Assembly: GCF_001540865.1 (NCBI RefSeq)
Contig: NC_033633.1
Coordinates: 889,130 to 953,129 of the forward strand
DNA: 64,000 nucleotides
Direction of reading: 5' to 3'
Source: Ananas comosus
Taxonomy: Eukaryota; Streptophyta; Magnoliopsida; Poales; Bromeliaceae
Both the position numbers and the translations under genes were made by a program. The notes under the pieces are model-generated. The model saw only the letters and a list, made by a program, of their open reading frames with translations, searched no databases and was not told the DNA's origin. Below are positions 1 through 12,354 of this stretch, piece by piece (within the stretch, counting starts at the first letter, position 1; every line of letters starts with the position of its first letter).

Positions 1-322
1 CAAGTTTCGGCTAAGTCAGGATTTGAAAGACAAAATAATAGACGATGTCGGAGTGTGAATGACAAAATGACTGGCTATGTCTGGGTTTTGATGATAAGGC
101 TAGCGAGACGAGTCTCACATCGCTTGATGATCTTAGGCTGTTTGTGTGTTTGGACTGACGAAGACGTAAGGACCTATGTGTGATGGCTCTCGACTGAGTC
201 AGAGTCTAAAAGATAAGATGATAAGCGATGTCGGAGTCTAAATGACAAAATGACCAACTATGTAAAGGTCTGAATGGCAAAACTAGTGAGACGAGTCTCA
301 CATCGCACGATGATCTTGGGTT
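1..322. repeat. Imperfect tandem repeat, period about 182 bp
   Basis: Two copies of a roughly 115-bp unit lie at about 27-140 and 209-322. They share GCGATGTCGGAGT-like, AATGACAAAATGAC and GAGACGAGTCTCACATCGC blocks, with scattered substitutions. The array may extend left of the window. No coding potential is visible. It could be the edge of an LTR or a satellite fragment; no diagnostic end was seen. Confidence 0.6.
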
Positions 323-2148
323 TAGGATCTTAACGGAGGAGTCTGTCACATCCCAATAATCTCACATCGAACAGAAATAAAAATTTGATTGGATGTATAA
401 GAGATTTAGACATTAGTAATAATAATGGGTTTAAACATTTTAGGTCGGTGTCAGCCGGTCAACTTTCTTATGTGAACAAAGAAGATTTGGTGACTTGTAT
501 TCGTGCCTGTACATCACTTAAACACGCTTCCAGGTCAGTAGTGGCCTCCAACCGCTTTGTCTAAGTCGACAGTTATGTGGATGTTTCCTTACAAGTCTTA
601 GGCTCTAATTTAAGACCATCTGAAAAGTGGGTGGCTTACGTACAGTTATTTTTCTAATAAAAATAAAACTTTCGCAAAATCTTGCTGCCTAAGCTATTCA
701 TCTCCAGAAATTCGGATGACATATCTTAGCTTTAAATTTTAATTTATCACCCAAACTTTCAGAATTGATACTATTAAGTTTCACCATCTAATTTAGATTA
801 CTAAATATTGATACATCGTTGGCGTAAAAATAATGCAACATTATAATTATTGAGATAGCATCAATTAACTCATTTTTTGGTTAGCAGTACTTCAATGATT
901 AGTCAATTAATTAAATTAGATTCTAAACACGCACTTTATCCTAATTTAAATTCAAATATCAAAATCTCTCATTTTTTTAAGAAAATGGTAACATTCTACC
1001 GCTTGGTTATTGTTTTCTAAAATTAAATTTAACTGAAAATATGAAGCAAGTAAGTTTGAAATTTGAAAACTTGAATAATAATTTTCAAATTGCTTGCCAC
1101 TTGCACTAGAAATGGACGTTTGGTATCAAAATATCTGTGCTTGAAAAATTGTGGGTTGGTTCTTGGGTGAAGGTGTGGACCCGGTTCACCGAATGAAAAC
1201 AGTCGTCGGCCACCGCGGCGCGAACCGCGTAACGCAATATTTCTGCGGTGTGAAAACGCTGAACCCGCGGAAAATGACCACGAAGCAAATTAACCCATCT
1301 ACACGTTTGAAACCTTCTTGTGGGCTCACATTACCCCGATGTCACATGTCTCGTCCTGATTGGACAAATTCTCCAACTTCCTCCCCAAAAGACTGGTCCA
1401 CGAACAACGTGGCACGTCCTAATTGGTGGAGTTCCCTTGCTTCCTTTCCATGCAAAAAAAAGTCTAAAATACACCAATTATATTACTGATAATACGATTA
1501 ATCTTTTTGGATTCACTTTGTTCCATCATGGTTATTAGAATTTTTTTTTATTATATTTTTCTCTCAAGTAGAGAAATATGATTGATTTGTTATTGATAAT
1601 ATAGTGTAAGTGTTACATTGTAAGTTTTCTTAACTACAACATGCATGTAGTTATTGAGAACTGAGGAACCAAATACAAATGTGCATGTATATCAACCCCT
1701 TTCTTTTGAGTAATAATAATATGTTTAGAGCTCGATTTGAATCACAGGATTCACAGCAGAGGAGAAAAGGAAGAGAAAAGAGCAGTTTGAAACAAACATT
1801 CGTGAATATCGCTTGCTGGAGCAGTTTCTATAGGAGTTTGATGCGATGCAAATTCTTTTATAATTAATTAGATTTGTTGTTTTGATCCTTCGTTTTGTCG
1901 CTCGAGTTCTAAAAGTTTGATGTGATAAAACATGAACTCAAGGAATAGATATAGAAACCGTGAAGTACAGCGTAAAATCAGCTTTACTCTCGCGTTTTAT
2001 CTATCTATATCTATATATAAAAAAGCAATTAATAGGATGAAAAATGATGTAGAGAAAATCTCAGAACAGGGTGCAAGAATTTAATAACAATTATCAAAAC
2101 ATGTTAATTTGATGATGGATGTAGAGCTACTAAAATCAACAAATTAAG

Positions 2149-2186
<38 letters not shown>

Positions 2187-2519
2187 CATGAAATAGATTT
2201 CTCTCTCCGATCTTCTTTTCGCGTTCCCTTTCAATTTCTTAAATATCATGAACGCATCAACTGATTCAGTATATGGAATCTCAGATAATAATATTTCAGA
2301 CAACATTGTAAAACTGCGAAAAAACATGAACTTATAGAATCTCACTGAAATTCAATTACGCAAGGCTAAAAGAAGCATGCATGATGCATCTGCTTCATAC
2401 AGATAGTTAACTCATCCAACATTTCCAATCTAGTTAGTATTCGGTGTTGCGCTTTCACTCTCAAATAGCTCAAATTTTCTTTATTGTTTCGCCTTTTCCT
2501 GTCATTTAAAAATTTTCAG
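323..2519. other. Intergenic, AT-rich; no gene recognised
   Basis: This is mostly AT-rich spacer. A more GC-rich stretch at about 1150-1450 contains short open frames but no recognisable protein and no splice-supported exon chain. A pure (AT)n microsatellite occupies 2151-2180. The 3' UTR of the minus-strand SOSEKI gene probably lies just below 2520. Confidence 0.5.
2151..2180. repeat. (AT)15 microsatellite
   Basis: An uninterrupted run of alternating A and T about 30 bases long lies here, downstream of the SOSEKI gene's 3' end. Confidence 0.9.
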
Positions 2520-4301
2520 CTACCTAGTGAATCTCTCGCCCACATTTGCGCTGCGCGCGATGGGAATGTACCCTTCTTTCGTCGTCCTCGGCTTTCGCGG
2601 CATGCATCCAGCATCTGCACCCTCAGTTCCCTTACAAAACTCAAGTTTCACCCCACTGCTATGCAGAATTTTGTGAAGAAGTGGTCGGTTTGATTAACTT
2701 AAACAACAAAAACAGAAAAAGAATAGTTTCCGCGCCAACTCTTTATTCGGAGTACTCCATCATCTTATTCATGCAATTTTTGTCTCTCATTTCTAATCTC
2801 ATCTTCCTCAAGTGCGTTACTTTGAGAACAAACACACTGCAGGTTCATCAAAAGTAAATTGAACGGCGAAACAAATGCCGAAAGAAACAGAGAGAGCTTG
2901 AACTTTACCTATTGACATTGCAAGACGATGATCTCTTCAACAGTGAGAGTTCTCCTGCACCATTTTCTCCGATGCTCTTCGCCTCAATCGAGCTCCCACC
3001 GTAGTACTCCACAGAAGAAGCAGGAATGTTATTTACTGCTTCTTTCACCGACACTGAGCTGCAGGGGATCAGATTCATTAGGACCGTCGAAGCCCTGAAC
3101 CTGCCGCTCAAGCAACCGCCTGCCGTCCGATCCCCGTCGACCCGCGCAGTCGACGAGGCTGTTTTGAGGGGCGGTGGAAGCGCCTCCGGGCTCGACGACA
3201 AGCACGGCGGCGGCGAGATCTCCTCCCTCCGGAGCTCCGCTCGACAGTTAGAGTAGTCGGCAATGCAATCCTCTCGCGCTCTCCACGGCGGTCTCTCCTC
3301 CGTCTGCGTCGACGCGTCGGCCGATCCGACAGCCGTCTCCGCCGTTAGCCCACGAGAGTTCGGCACTGTATCGGTTTTTCGCGAATTGTGGAAGCCGAGA
3401 TCGCCTCTGATGGATTTGGATGCGTCGAGAGGCTTCTCCGAGCTGGACGAAGAGGAAGCGGTCGCGGTGACCGAAGACGAGGCGGCGGTGGGAACGAGCT
3501 CCGTCCCCTTGAGCACGTACTCGTTGCTGTGGATCGGAGGGATCAAATCGTCGTCGGAGAGGTCGTGCCACACATATCCGTTCTTGTAGGCTCTGAATCA
3601 AACAGTTGGAGATCATCAACGAAGCAAGGGAGATAAGAACTTCATGTGTAAAGATCTTCTCAAACATTTTTCTATTTTGACATGCCTCCTCAACTTTGAT
3701 TTTTTTAAAAAAAATTTAATTGACATTTTCTATTGATATCGTTTTTCCATTTCAAAATGGCAAATAATTAATAGTTTAGAGAGTGTTGATTTTTATTAAT
3801 TAATCAATCCAGCAGTTAATTAACCAGTCAATTAATTAAGTAATTAATTAATTAATGTTACCGTTTGGAAGACCAGGAGTACATTGCCCCCAACCACTGT
3901 CCCCTGAGAACGTTGAGTCGGTTGATAAAATCTGAGGAGAGAAATGTAATTAACTAAGGAATTAGTGACAAAAAAAAAATTAATAGCTAATTTTTTTTTA
4001 AAAAAATGGAACTTTTTTTTTTTTGTTGTTCCAAATTTGGTGATTAATGTTTAATACCTCTGAGAAAGAGACCTTCGTCGGAGGAGTAGGTGACTTCCAT
4101 GTAGTGGGGATGCTCCAAGTGATTGTTCCTTGAGAGGTAGTAGACGACGGCCGCGACCGCCACGGCTTTTTTCTTATCCGATGATCTCCGCGGCGGCTTC
4201 GGCTCGATCCACACCTTCGCCCTCTCCGGGCTCGCCTCCGCCCGCTCCCTCTGATCACCGGGGAGCTCCGCGCTTCCCCGAGAAGCAGAAGCAGAAGCCA
4301 T
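2520..4301 (-). CDS. SOK-like: SOSEKI (DUF966 / DIX-like) cell-polarity protein, four exons
   Basis: SOSEKI proteins sit at cell edges in plants and polymerise through an N-terminal DIX-like domain. Exons on the minus strand are 4301-4058, 3931-3862, 3592-2909 and about 2658-2520, joined by GT-AG introns and closing in frame at 378 aa. The domain spans about residues 50-132: [48 protein letters not shown] and [10 protein letters not shown] are family hallmarks, each crossing or flanking a splice site. The rest is Ser/Pro/Glu-rich and probably disordered, with a [11 protein letters not shown] block like the conserved C-terminal motif of the family. The last exon rests on one donor (AATAG|GTAAAG) and the ending [13 protein letters not shown], resembling family C termini; without it the frame stops at 2905. 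The start is the ATG at 4301, after which the frame runs straight into the domain. A short MITE lies upstream. The SOK paralogue number cannot be assigned by eye. Confidence 0.88.
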
Positions 4302-4629
4302 GGAAATTAAGAGAGAAAGAGAACAAGTTGTTAGTAGAAGAAGAGCGAGTGAAATAGGATTATAGGGGGTGGGGGAACATTCAAATCGGGAGGGGGCGGG
4401 ACAAACCGAAACTATTGCATGAACCCGGTGCGCCGTGCTCCGTACTTGTGAAACCTTATCGTAAAGGTTTTAGAACTTTGTATTTAGTTTATTTGATGTG
4501 TTATATGATATTCGAAAGATAAATTTACCAGAAAAGTGTAAATTTTAAACATCATTTCTCATCCAACAAACAACTTTTTTTTTATCGTTAATTTCCAAAG
4601 CAATTTAATGCCTGAATGATAGTCTTCTA

Positions 4630-4944
4630 GGCACCGTTTGGTTCGGATATAAGTAAGAACTAGTTATTATAGGGATAGGTACAAGTATGGGAATAAGAAA
4701 AATAACGTTTGGATGAAAATTGGATTGTTTACGGTGATAAAAAAAAAATAACGTTTAGATAGATAATATAAAATAAGAAAAATAGTGAATAATTATATAT
4801 AGAAAATAGAGGTGTTGATGGGGATAATTATACCTGATTATTATAGGTAACCGAAAATTACTATTCTCGAATAAAAAATTAGCGTTTGGATATAAAAGGA
4901 AAATAAGGAGTTATTCCATCATTATCTCCAATCCAAACGCAACC
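4630..4944. mobile_element. MITE with GTTTGG-type terminal inverted repeats
   Basis: The left end reads GGCACCGTTTGGTTCGGATA. The right end, reverse complemented, reads GGGTTGCGTTTGGATTGGAG, an imperfect terminal inverted repeat. The interior is AT-rich and non-coding, about 315 bp. A clean target-site duplication was not resolved, so the superfamily (Harbinger-like or hAT-like) is open. It lies about 330 bp upstream of the SOSEKI start codon. Confidence 0.65.
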
Positions 4945-5553
4945 CTATCTTTTTGTACGCATGTTCTTTACATGTTAATGTTTATATTTTGACAGGTGCT
5001 TTACTAATCTTAACGCTTTTAACTTATTTTAAGATGCTTATTATCTAACATTGCGTGTGGTTCATGAATAATCATGGGTACGTACACCTGGTGTTTTTCA
5101 AACTTTCTATTATTCCGATTAAAAAAAAGGGTAAAGTTAAAAAGGGCGAGAATGGAATGGATCAAATGATAGTGTTGCAGGGAGCATGATATTTTTGTAT
5201 GACTTTATATCATCCTAATACTTTTTAATTTAACTATTACTAACTCCAACGGTCTAGTGAGTTTGAGTTTGACTGAGGATAAGAAGGGGGAGGAGAAAAA
5301 GGGCGGGCCACATTTTCAAACAAACTGTAGCTGTTTGGTAAAGTGGATTAGAGATGGAGTTGTACCTCACAACATTAGTTTGATTTTGGACATCAATAAC
5401 AGTGCCTCGTTGTTGGAGCCCAAAAGTCAAAATGTACAGAAACCCAACCACTCCAAAATTAGTACACCACTACAGTATTGACCTCGAACCTCTCATAAAA
5501 CATTACTGATACACTGACCTGCACATAGAATATGCAGTAACTATTTTTTACGT

Positions 5554-6061
5554 GGGACAATTGCTTATGTATTTCTGAAAAATTTTCGACTTTTCGATTT
5601 GCACCTCTTAGAAGACTAATATTGAAAAAAAATTTTCTTCGTTCCAACCTATTTCTAATATACTCTTATAGTTAAAATCTGTTAATTAAGTCTGTTATCT
5701 CTGTAAAATTATTATTTTATCCTTTCAAATATGTTTTTCCACCGTCATTGACTTTTTTATTTACCCTTAAAGTCAGGGATATAAAAAGTATTTTGACTTT
5801 TGATCTTTTCTAATGTACTCCTCTACCGTCACCAATATTTCTTATTTGCCCTTAAGTTAAGTGTAAAATTGACATTTTAATTTTTTTAAACCGTGGTAGA
5901 TATTTAACTCACGTTTAACCCAAGTTAACTTAACAGGAGATAACTTCGGGGGTATTTTGCAATAACGGTGGAATATATGAGGGGTATTTTAGAAAGACAA
6001 AAAAAAATAAAGATAAATCGGATATTTTCAAACGTATGAGAGGTTTGTAGGCAATTATCCC
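5554..6061. mobile_element. Mutator-like MITE (about 508 bp)
   Basis: The left end GGGACAATTGCTTATG and the right end (reverse complement GGGATAATTGCCTACA) form terminal inverted repeats. The flanking 9-mers tttttacgt and tttttacaa agree at 7 of 9 positions, consistent with the 9-bp target-site duplication of Mutator-like elements. The interior contains further imperfect inverted segments and no coding sequence. Confidence 0.65.
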
Positions 6062-8283
6062 TTTTTACAATAGCGTCGTCAACACATCAAATATCGTTTG
6101 GTGTATAGTAATCAAATTAATGAGCCAGGAAGAGTAATGCTTCGAGCATTTAAATTAATGTTATAAAGTATTGATAATTAGTCAGTATTATACATATGAC
6201 AAATATTAGGTAACTAGTATTTTTTAGACTTTATCTCGTATCAAGTGTTTTAGCTGAAGTAAGTAAAATGAAATAAAACACTGATGAACGAATCACTTGT
6301 TGATGCGTAGACGGATAGACGAATACCGTAACATTGTGGGGTACCTTCTGGGGTGCATGTTGCAATTACTCAGCTACATATCTGGGGACTCTGATTGTCC
6401 TGGGTACGTTTGACTTGTATAGTATCCTACTATTTTTATCACTAGGTGATTGATTCTCTCACACCCAGATTAAAAGAACCTTGCTCCAGATCCAGATCTG
6501 CACAAAATCCACTGAAGCAATTCCACTGATTCTACTGTTGAAGTGAAACACCACAATATACAAATGTAATCCATTCTATTTAATTCAATGTCCCCTCATT
6601 CAAGCTATTAAATATTAAGAGGAGTTAGGTGAATTTTGAAAGTTGCCATATTTGTAAGCCTTTGAATCTTTAGTTTTGAAGCACTTTAGAAAAAAGATTT
6701 GTGTAGAGTAAAGAGGGGAGGGGACAAGGAATCAGATGAGCATATAACGACAATGCTATTTATCAATAAAGGATTTATGAATTCAAATGGTGCAAAAGAT
6801 AATGATCTGAATCAATGAGAAACCTACTCCCATGATGCTTTAAATAAATAGTTGCTGGACCTCATAAATGACTCTTCATATTACCATCAATAGTCCAATA
6901 AGTCATTCCACCTAGCTATGCTTGATTTACAATTACAAATTGAAATATGACACCTCTTGAGATAAGTTGAAAATCTGATTTTTATGTAAAACTGTTTTGA
7001 GTAAACCATAAGGCTAGCTCCTTTGATATTAGGGGAAGAATGCGTTACGAATGATCAGAAAGTGCGATGAAAAAATATAGTTCAGTCGCTTCCGTTAAAA
7101 ATATAGCACTTTGTGGATCGCAATGATCCAGTTACGATATTATTTTCGTAATTCCATAAGAAAATAAAAAAGTATATTTATGTATAGTCTTCAACTTCTT
7201 TTGGTTCAACAGAGTAAAGTAGTTCTCAATACAAAACGGGCCTAAGACAAATCATGGGACTTATTTTGCATATGTAACTATACATTATGAGCAGTAGTAC
7301 CTGTTACCATATCTCAACTCATTTTATAAAATTTTACATTTTGATTCAAAATTTTCAAACCAATTTGAGATAGTGGTGAAGCATTAAGTGACAATTTTTT
7401 TTTTTTTTGAGTAAAAACACTAAGGGAGTGTTTGGATTGACGAATCTCTAGATCCAACATAACTTAAATGTAGTGGTGTTGGAGTTTTCCTAAAATATAG
7501 TTATTTTTTCGTTGTCTATTTTGATGTAATTCATACAATCTAAAAATTAAATTTAAGCACTTTTTGGCTTGTTCTGATGTAATTTGATGCTAGAGTAACT
7601 AGTTTTTTGAGTTCTGTTGTTTATTTTGATGTAAGTAAATAAATTTTATTACCTTCTAAATGTAGTGATAAATTTATTCTCATAATATCCAAAATATTAA
7701 ATAATTAAGTTCTCCCTTAATATTTAAAGGTAATTCTAACCTATTGTAAAGAAAGTTGAGTTTAGGTTTAAATATTTAATTAATTTTTGAGAAAAATGTC
7801 GAGTGCAGTGAAAATTGAGTTCGGCACTCTAGAGGAGAAAGTTAAAAATAGATGAAGTAGAGATCTAACGTAACTTGAGTTATATTATTGTTTTAACTTA
7901 TACCAAAATAAATACCGAAAATAATGAAACTTGAGTTTCACCTTTTTACTTCAAATTAAACTGCTCATAAGTGAGAATTAATATGGGCTTTCATGAAGAG
8001 ATTAATTGAGACAGGCCAAAAATGCAGAGTTTTTTTTTTTTTTTTTTTGGGTTACTTCCAATTTCTTTTATCTGTCACTGTCACTTCAAATGAGAAATAC
8101 AATAGCATAATAATCGTGCAAAAATTAAGGAAAAAAAATAAACAGAAAAAAGGCAAAAAAACTCGACGAAAAAAATCTTCTCCTTATTGAGCTCGACTCA
8201 AGATTAGGATGATCCGGCTCAAGTTCGAGTCGATTAGATAACAAACTCGAGCTCGAGCCTAAAAGTTACGATTCCTCTTAATA
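6062..8283. other. Intergenic, AT-rich, no gene recognised
   Basis: There is a long AT-rich spacer with homopolymer tracts (7387-7410 and 8029-8048) and no splice-supported or long open reading frame. Nothing else identifiable was seen until the snRNA promoter at 8284. Confidence 0.5.
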
Positions 8284-8333
8284 GTCCCACATCGGCCACA
8301 AAACACGATTACAGAGTGTGCGCACTATAAATA
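8284..8333 (+). promoter_or_regulatory. Plant snRNA promoter (USE + TATA) of the U2 gene
   Basis: The upstream sequence element GTCCCACATCG is at 8284-8294 and the TATA box TATAAATA at 8326-8333. The 42-bp start-to-start spacing is the wide spacing known for RNA polymerase II snRNA genes in plants; polymerase III genes are about one helical turn tighter. The RNA start follows 34 bp after the TATA start. Confidence 0.92.
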
Positions 8334-8359
8334 GAGGACACCCCCCAACGTTTAGTTTC

Positions 8360-8555
8360 ATACCTTTCTCGGCCTTTTGGCTAAGATCAAGTGTAGTATC
8401 TGTTCTTATCAGTTTAATATCTGATACGTGGGCCATGTGCCCACCTCGATATTAAATTAATTTTTCAGTGGGGGAGGGCCCATCGACAGTAGCTTGCTAC
8501 TGGGGCTCTCGTGCGTCGCCCTCGCGTTGCACTACTGCGTGGGCCTGGCGCACCC
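8360..8555 (+). ncRNA. U2: U2 spliceosomal snRNA
   Basis: U2 pairs with the intron branch site in the major spliceosome. The 5' end ATACCTTTCTCGGCC, the branch-site recognition block GTGTAGTATCTGTTCTTATC, the stem-loop II block around GATACGTGGGCCATGTGCCCAC, the Sm-type site AATTAATTTTTC, and the 3' hairpin with GCGTCGCCCTCGC and CTGGCGCACCCC match plant U2 in order and spacing. Length is about 196 nt, as expected. A complete USE and TATA box in the right geometry argue for a functional gene. The 3' end is placed by family length. Base changes from the usual plant sequence are confined to stem-loop regions, for example CATGTG in the loop of stem II. Confidence 0.96.
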
Positions 8556-9043
8556 CTACCAAAACTTAAGCCACAAATCATTCGACCTTGTGTAGGGCCT
8601 AAAATTATAAGGGCTCTTAATCTAATTTTACATTTGAATCCCTAGCTTATATTGAGTTTACAAGAAAAATCCCGAAGTTCGGTTGTGTTTGTTTCACCAG
8701 GGTGAAGTGATTTTCAATTTACTTTTCTTGTTTGGTTCACAATAACTTTTCTTTCGTAGAAATTGTAATTTTTGTAATTTTCGAAAATATCGTAATTGAC
8801 TTTGGTCTATCCTCAAGCTATAGTTAATTACAGTTAATTACGACTTCATCATTCACTTTATGCCGTACAAATAAGTACAAATAAATACAAGTACAAAGAC
8901 TTCAGTTCTACAACTATACAAACAAATAACGAGATAAATAATTTTTATATGAATTCTACCTTATCAAAACGTCTATTTCAGTATGAATTACACCTTTAGT
9001 GAAAACAACGCAGCCGAGGCCGGGTTTAATTGGATTACTTTTG
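8556..9043. other. Intergenic downstream of U2
   Basis: AT-rich spacer. No clear copy of the plant snRNA 3' box (CA, 3-10 nt, AGTNNAA) could be found by eye just after the U2 sequence. No coding sequence. Confidence 0.4.
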
Positions 9044-9567
9044 GGGTGCGTTTGGTTCGCGCTATCTTTTAAAAATTTCTAGTAATCCAATGGAAATGAA
9101 AAAATATGACGGTATTTGGTTAAACGCACTAAGTAATTTAGTTGGTAATATTGAATTCACTTGGGAATAAGATTCACCCCAAACTACTAATCTCATTCCC
9201 TTGAGGGAGGGTGGGTATCCTCATATTAATGGATTAAGGTAATCATAATATGTCTAATATCTTTCTTTTTTCCTACCCGCCGGTTAATTGATATTATTTT
9301 TCTTTACACTCTAACCTTATATCTCTCTCTAAACTTATTTTTCTCTCTAAAATTTAATTTACTTTTGGTAACATTATCTAAAATTAATTAATTAAATAAA
9401 TTAATTAATTGTATATTTTTTGTAATATTAAATAACATGGCTAATTAATATTATTGTGCGAACCAAACACAGAAATTTCACATTCTTAATAATAGGATGA
9501 ATAGGAATAAGATTCTCGGATATCTTTTATTTCTAGTAATCTTCCATAATGCGAACCAAACGCACCC
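9044..9567. mobile_element. TIR transposon / MITE, perfect 17-bp terminal inverted repeats
   Basis: The left terminus GGGTGCGTTTGGTTCGC is matched exactly in reverse complement by the right terminus ending at 9567, and CTAGTAATC blocks near both ends extend the symmetry. It is about 524 bp, AT-rich inside and without coding sequence. The target-site duplication is unclear (flanks ttg and tta), so the class is probably Harbinger/Tourist-like but unproven. Confidence 0.8.
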
Positions 9568-10477
9568 TTAAGCCCATATCACTTTCCCTATTGGGCCTTT
9601 ATGGGCTTATCGGCTACCATTGGGCTCGGGATCTTTGGGCTCTGTTTGGGTGTTGACTCAAAGTTAATTTAAAGATTTAATTTTAGTTATAAATTATTTT
9701 TCGGTTGAATTTAGCCAATTTACAGAAAAACCATTCACCTTTGTTTAAATAAACTTTGACCAAATGTGAGAAATTTAGTTTTTCTGTTACAGTATTAGCC
9801 CTCATTTTTTTTTAGGGTGAAAATGTATAAGATTTATTTAGACTTTTTATATATTATTATCTTAATACCTAACGTTTAAAATTTTCGATTTTACTATCCA
9901 ATCTTTCAATTAGACTCTTCTATTACGGAATTTGAAGTAAGGCTCATTTAATTTGAAAAATAATAACATGAATAGCACGTAACATCCAAAGCAAATGTGA
10001 TTTCTGAAGTAAAAGAATCATCAAATAACTCAAATTAAATAAATTGAAATGTTAAATAGTAATATTAAAACTTCTAAAAATTAGACAGTACATAATTAAA
10101 ATGGGCATGGTTTATATTTTGAAACTTATCTTTTCCCAGTTTAGTTAAATTAAAATAAAATTTTAAATCTCTTGTTAGGTAGGTGCAATATTCTACATCC
10201 TATATAGAGAATGAGAAGAGATGCATACATAGCATTTTTTTTTTTTTGGGTTCAGGTTTCGTTTTTCTCATTTGACACTCTTTAAACACCTCCACACGTT
10301 TCTTCTATGCCCACATAAGTACGGCCATGCGATGCACGTGGGACACCACGTTGTCGCCACGTGCACTGCTCGTGTTTGCTTAGGTTTTACACGAGTGGAG
10401 TGTCAAAGTCTAAGGTGAGGTGGAAATACAATGGAATGTGATCCATGTGCCCAAAATGTAGTAACACAGAACACCAT
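9568..10477. other. Intergenic with an isolated G-box pair
   Basis: AT-rich spacer without coding sequence. A short GC-richer island at about 10300-10400 holds two CACGTG motifs (separate entry). Confidence 0.4.
10335..10363. promoter_or_regulatory. Paired G-box (CACGTG) motifs in an inverted repeat
   Basis: CACGTG occurs at 10335-10340 and 10358-10363, in the arms GCACGTGGG and GCCACGTGC, with a half-copy CCACG between. CACGTG is the core bound by plant bZIP and bHLH factors. No gene start is visible nearby, so function is uncertain. Confidence 0.35.
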
Positions 10478-10944
10478 GGGAAACTTCAAATACCCCCATT
10501 GTGGCTTTGCACTTTTTCACTTTAGTAGTATTTTTTTATTTTAGTACCTTATGGTTTAAAGTGTATCAAATTAGTATTTTATAATTTCGCACTTTATCAC
10601 TTAAGTACCCTATGGTTTCAAATGTATCATGTTAGTACCATATGATTTTATTTTTGTATCAAGTTAGTACCCTGTGGTATCATTTTTATATCAAGTTAGT
10701 ACCATGTGGTTTTAATTTTTTTTTTATTATTCATTTCGGAATATATAATTTAACGAAATATTAAACCACAGGGTACTAAAGTGAGAAAGTACGAAACCAC
10801 ATGGTACTAACTTGATACACTTGAAACCACAGGGTACAAAAGTGAGAAAGTACGAAACCACAGGATACTAACTTGATACGCTTTATGCCACAGGGTACTA
10901 AAGTGAAAAAGTGCAAAACCACATGGGGGTATTTGAAGTTTCCC
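10478..10944. mobile_element. Foldback TIR element (GGGAAACTTCAAATACCCCC family)
   Basis: The two halves are inverted copies. The left end GGGAAACTTCAAATACCCCC is mirrored by GGGGGTATTTGAAGTTTCCC at the right, and internal blocks such as TTAGTACC..TGTGGTTT recur in both orientations. Related copies occur at 13817-14200, 15658-15924 and 16332-16813. It is non-coding. Confidence 0.75.
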
Positions 10945-12015
10945 CTAAATAAAGCTTATTATAAGGAATTTTTTTTTTTAAACCATGCTTAAGATAAGCA
11001 TCTCCAAACAGTTGTACTATTATTATATATTAGATACCGACACTTCAAAAAATAGCGTCATATAATTTCTTCAAATTATTATTTAATTTTCTGACGCCTA
11101 AAATTATTTGGTTTTAAAAAAATTATGACACTTTAAAGTGCTATAATATATCTCACCAACGAATGACAAAAGCGTCAATATATACGCGCACGACTCATAT
11201 ATGCCAATGCTTTCTAATACGACGATCTATTAATTTGGGACAATTTTACACATCGTTAAATACTGGAAAAAAAATCTGTAAATATTATTTTTCTTAGAGT
11301 GCTTGTGGCTGCAAGTTTTACCGTGGGATGTTAATTCTCACCATTTCCCTCGGCCTAAACCATACTAATCAAATACTGAACTAAAAAGATGATTGCAGTT
11401 GAAAATAAAAGCCGAAATTTTGTTGAACGGATGCTACCCATTTCGTTTATTTCATATAAATAAATTTAGTTGGAGTTGTGAATCAACTAGGATTCGAACT
11501 TGGGATCTCGAATACCAACCAGCAAACTCTTTGCCACGCTCTAGGTACGGTCGGTATGCTTTTACAGTTAATTCAACTGTATGGTATTTTTTTAGAAAAA
11601 CTTTTCTTAATTTTCTCCTTAATTTATATTAAATTAGTGATTAAAAGTGAAGTATAGCTCTACTATATCAATTCATCATGCCTTCAGAAAAGAAAAAAAA
11701 AAAAAGTAATTGAGAACATAAATTATGAAATAGATTCCAAATCAAATACATTGATGAGCGCGGATGAGATTGAGCTTACAATGTTTATTTTGTTGGTGCG
11801 TCTTTCATTTAAAGTTTGACTTAAAGTTGTGATGTTTGATTTTAAAAAATTGTGTCACCAATACTCCACCTAAACTTTTTCTCTATGAATTTATTGTCCA
11901 TACAGAAAACCAATTTATCGCAATTAATAATGCCGATCGATCCAACGAAATCCAATAATTAAGATTAATCTTCAATTTGGTTGGATGGTAAGATTAATCA
12001 TGTAATGCCGAATTT
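10945..12015. other. Non-coding DNA, duplicated at 14200-15250
   Basis: No gene is recognised. The whole stretch recurs nearly base for base inside the Mutator-like element further right. It contains a GATTCGAACTTGGGATC block at about 11490 that resembles a tRNA B-box, but no tRNA fold goes with it. Confidence 0.5.
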
Positions 12016-12354
12016 TTTTTTTTTGAGAAAGAGGTAGCAAGCTACCTGCTTCATTCATTAAGCAAAATGAATTTAGCGTACATGATGGAGGCAGCTAAGG
12101 CCTCCTAGCGGAACCGGCAAAGCGAAAAGAAACAGTAAGAGAACAGTACAGATAAGTAGACAAGAGCACCGACTCGAGAGATTAAAGAGCGATCACGGGT
12201 CTAGTGCCTCGGTCCATGCCTTCAATAACGCGACGACCCTTCCAATTGCTCGGGTAGCATCCGGGGTCTCCTCGCTGAAGACGATTTTATTGCGCTCCGT
12301 CCAAACAACCCACCAGATTGCCGCCAAACGTGTGAGCCTTTTCGTTCTGTGCAT
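12016..12354 (-). mobile_element. 5'-truncated LINE, C-terminal ORF2 fragment
   Basis: Read on the minus strand, an open frame ends at 12193 with AAIWWVVWTERNKIVFSE..., followed by ALLKAWTEALDP and a stop. This is the typical C-terminal tail of plant LINE ORF2 after the reverse transcriptase and zf-RVT region. A poly(A) tail appears as the T-run at 12013-12024 at the far end. The flanks carry a near-perfect 10-bp target-site duplication (tgccgaattt at 12006 and tgctgaattt at 12355). The homologous copy at about 15245 has the uninterrupted empty site. Confidence 0.85.

Noticed and set aside
11480..11520. tRNA B-box-like GATTCGAACTTGGGATC (also at about 14738)
   Set aside because: No A-box or cloverleaf accompanies it, and it lies in a duplicated non-coding repeat.
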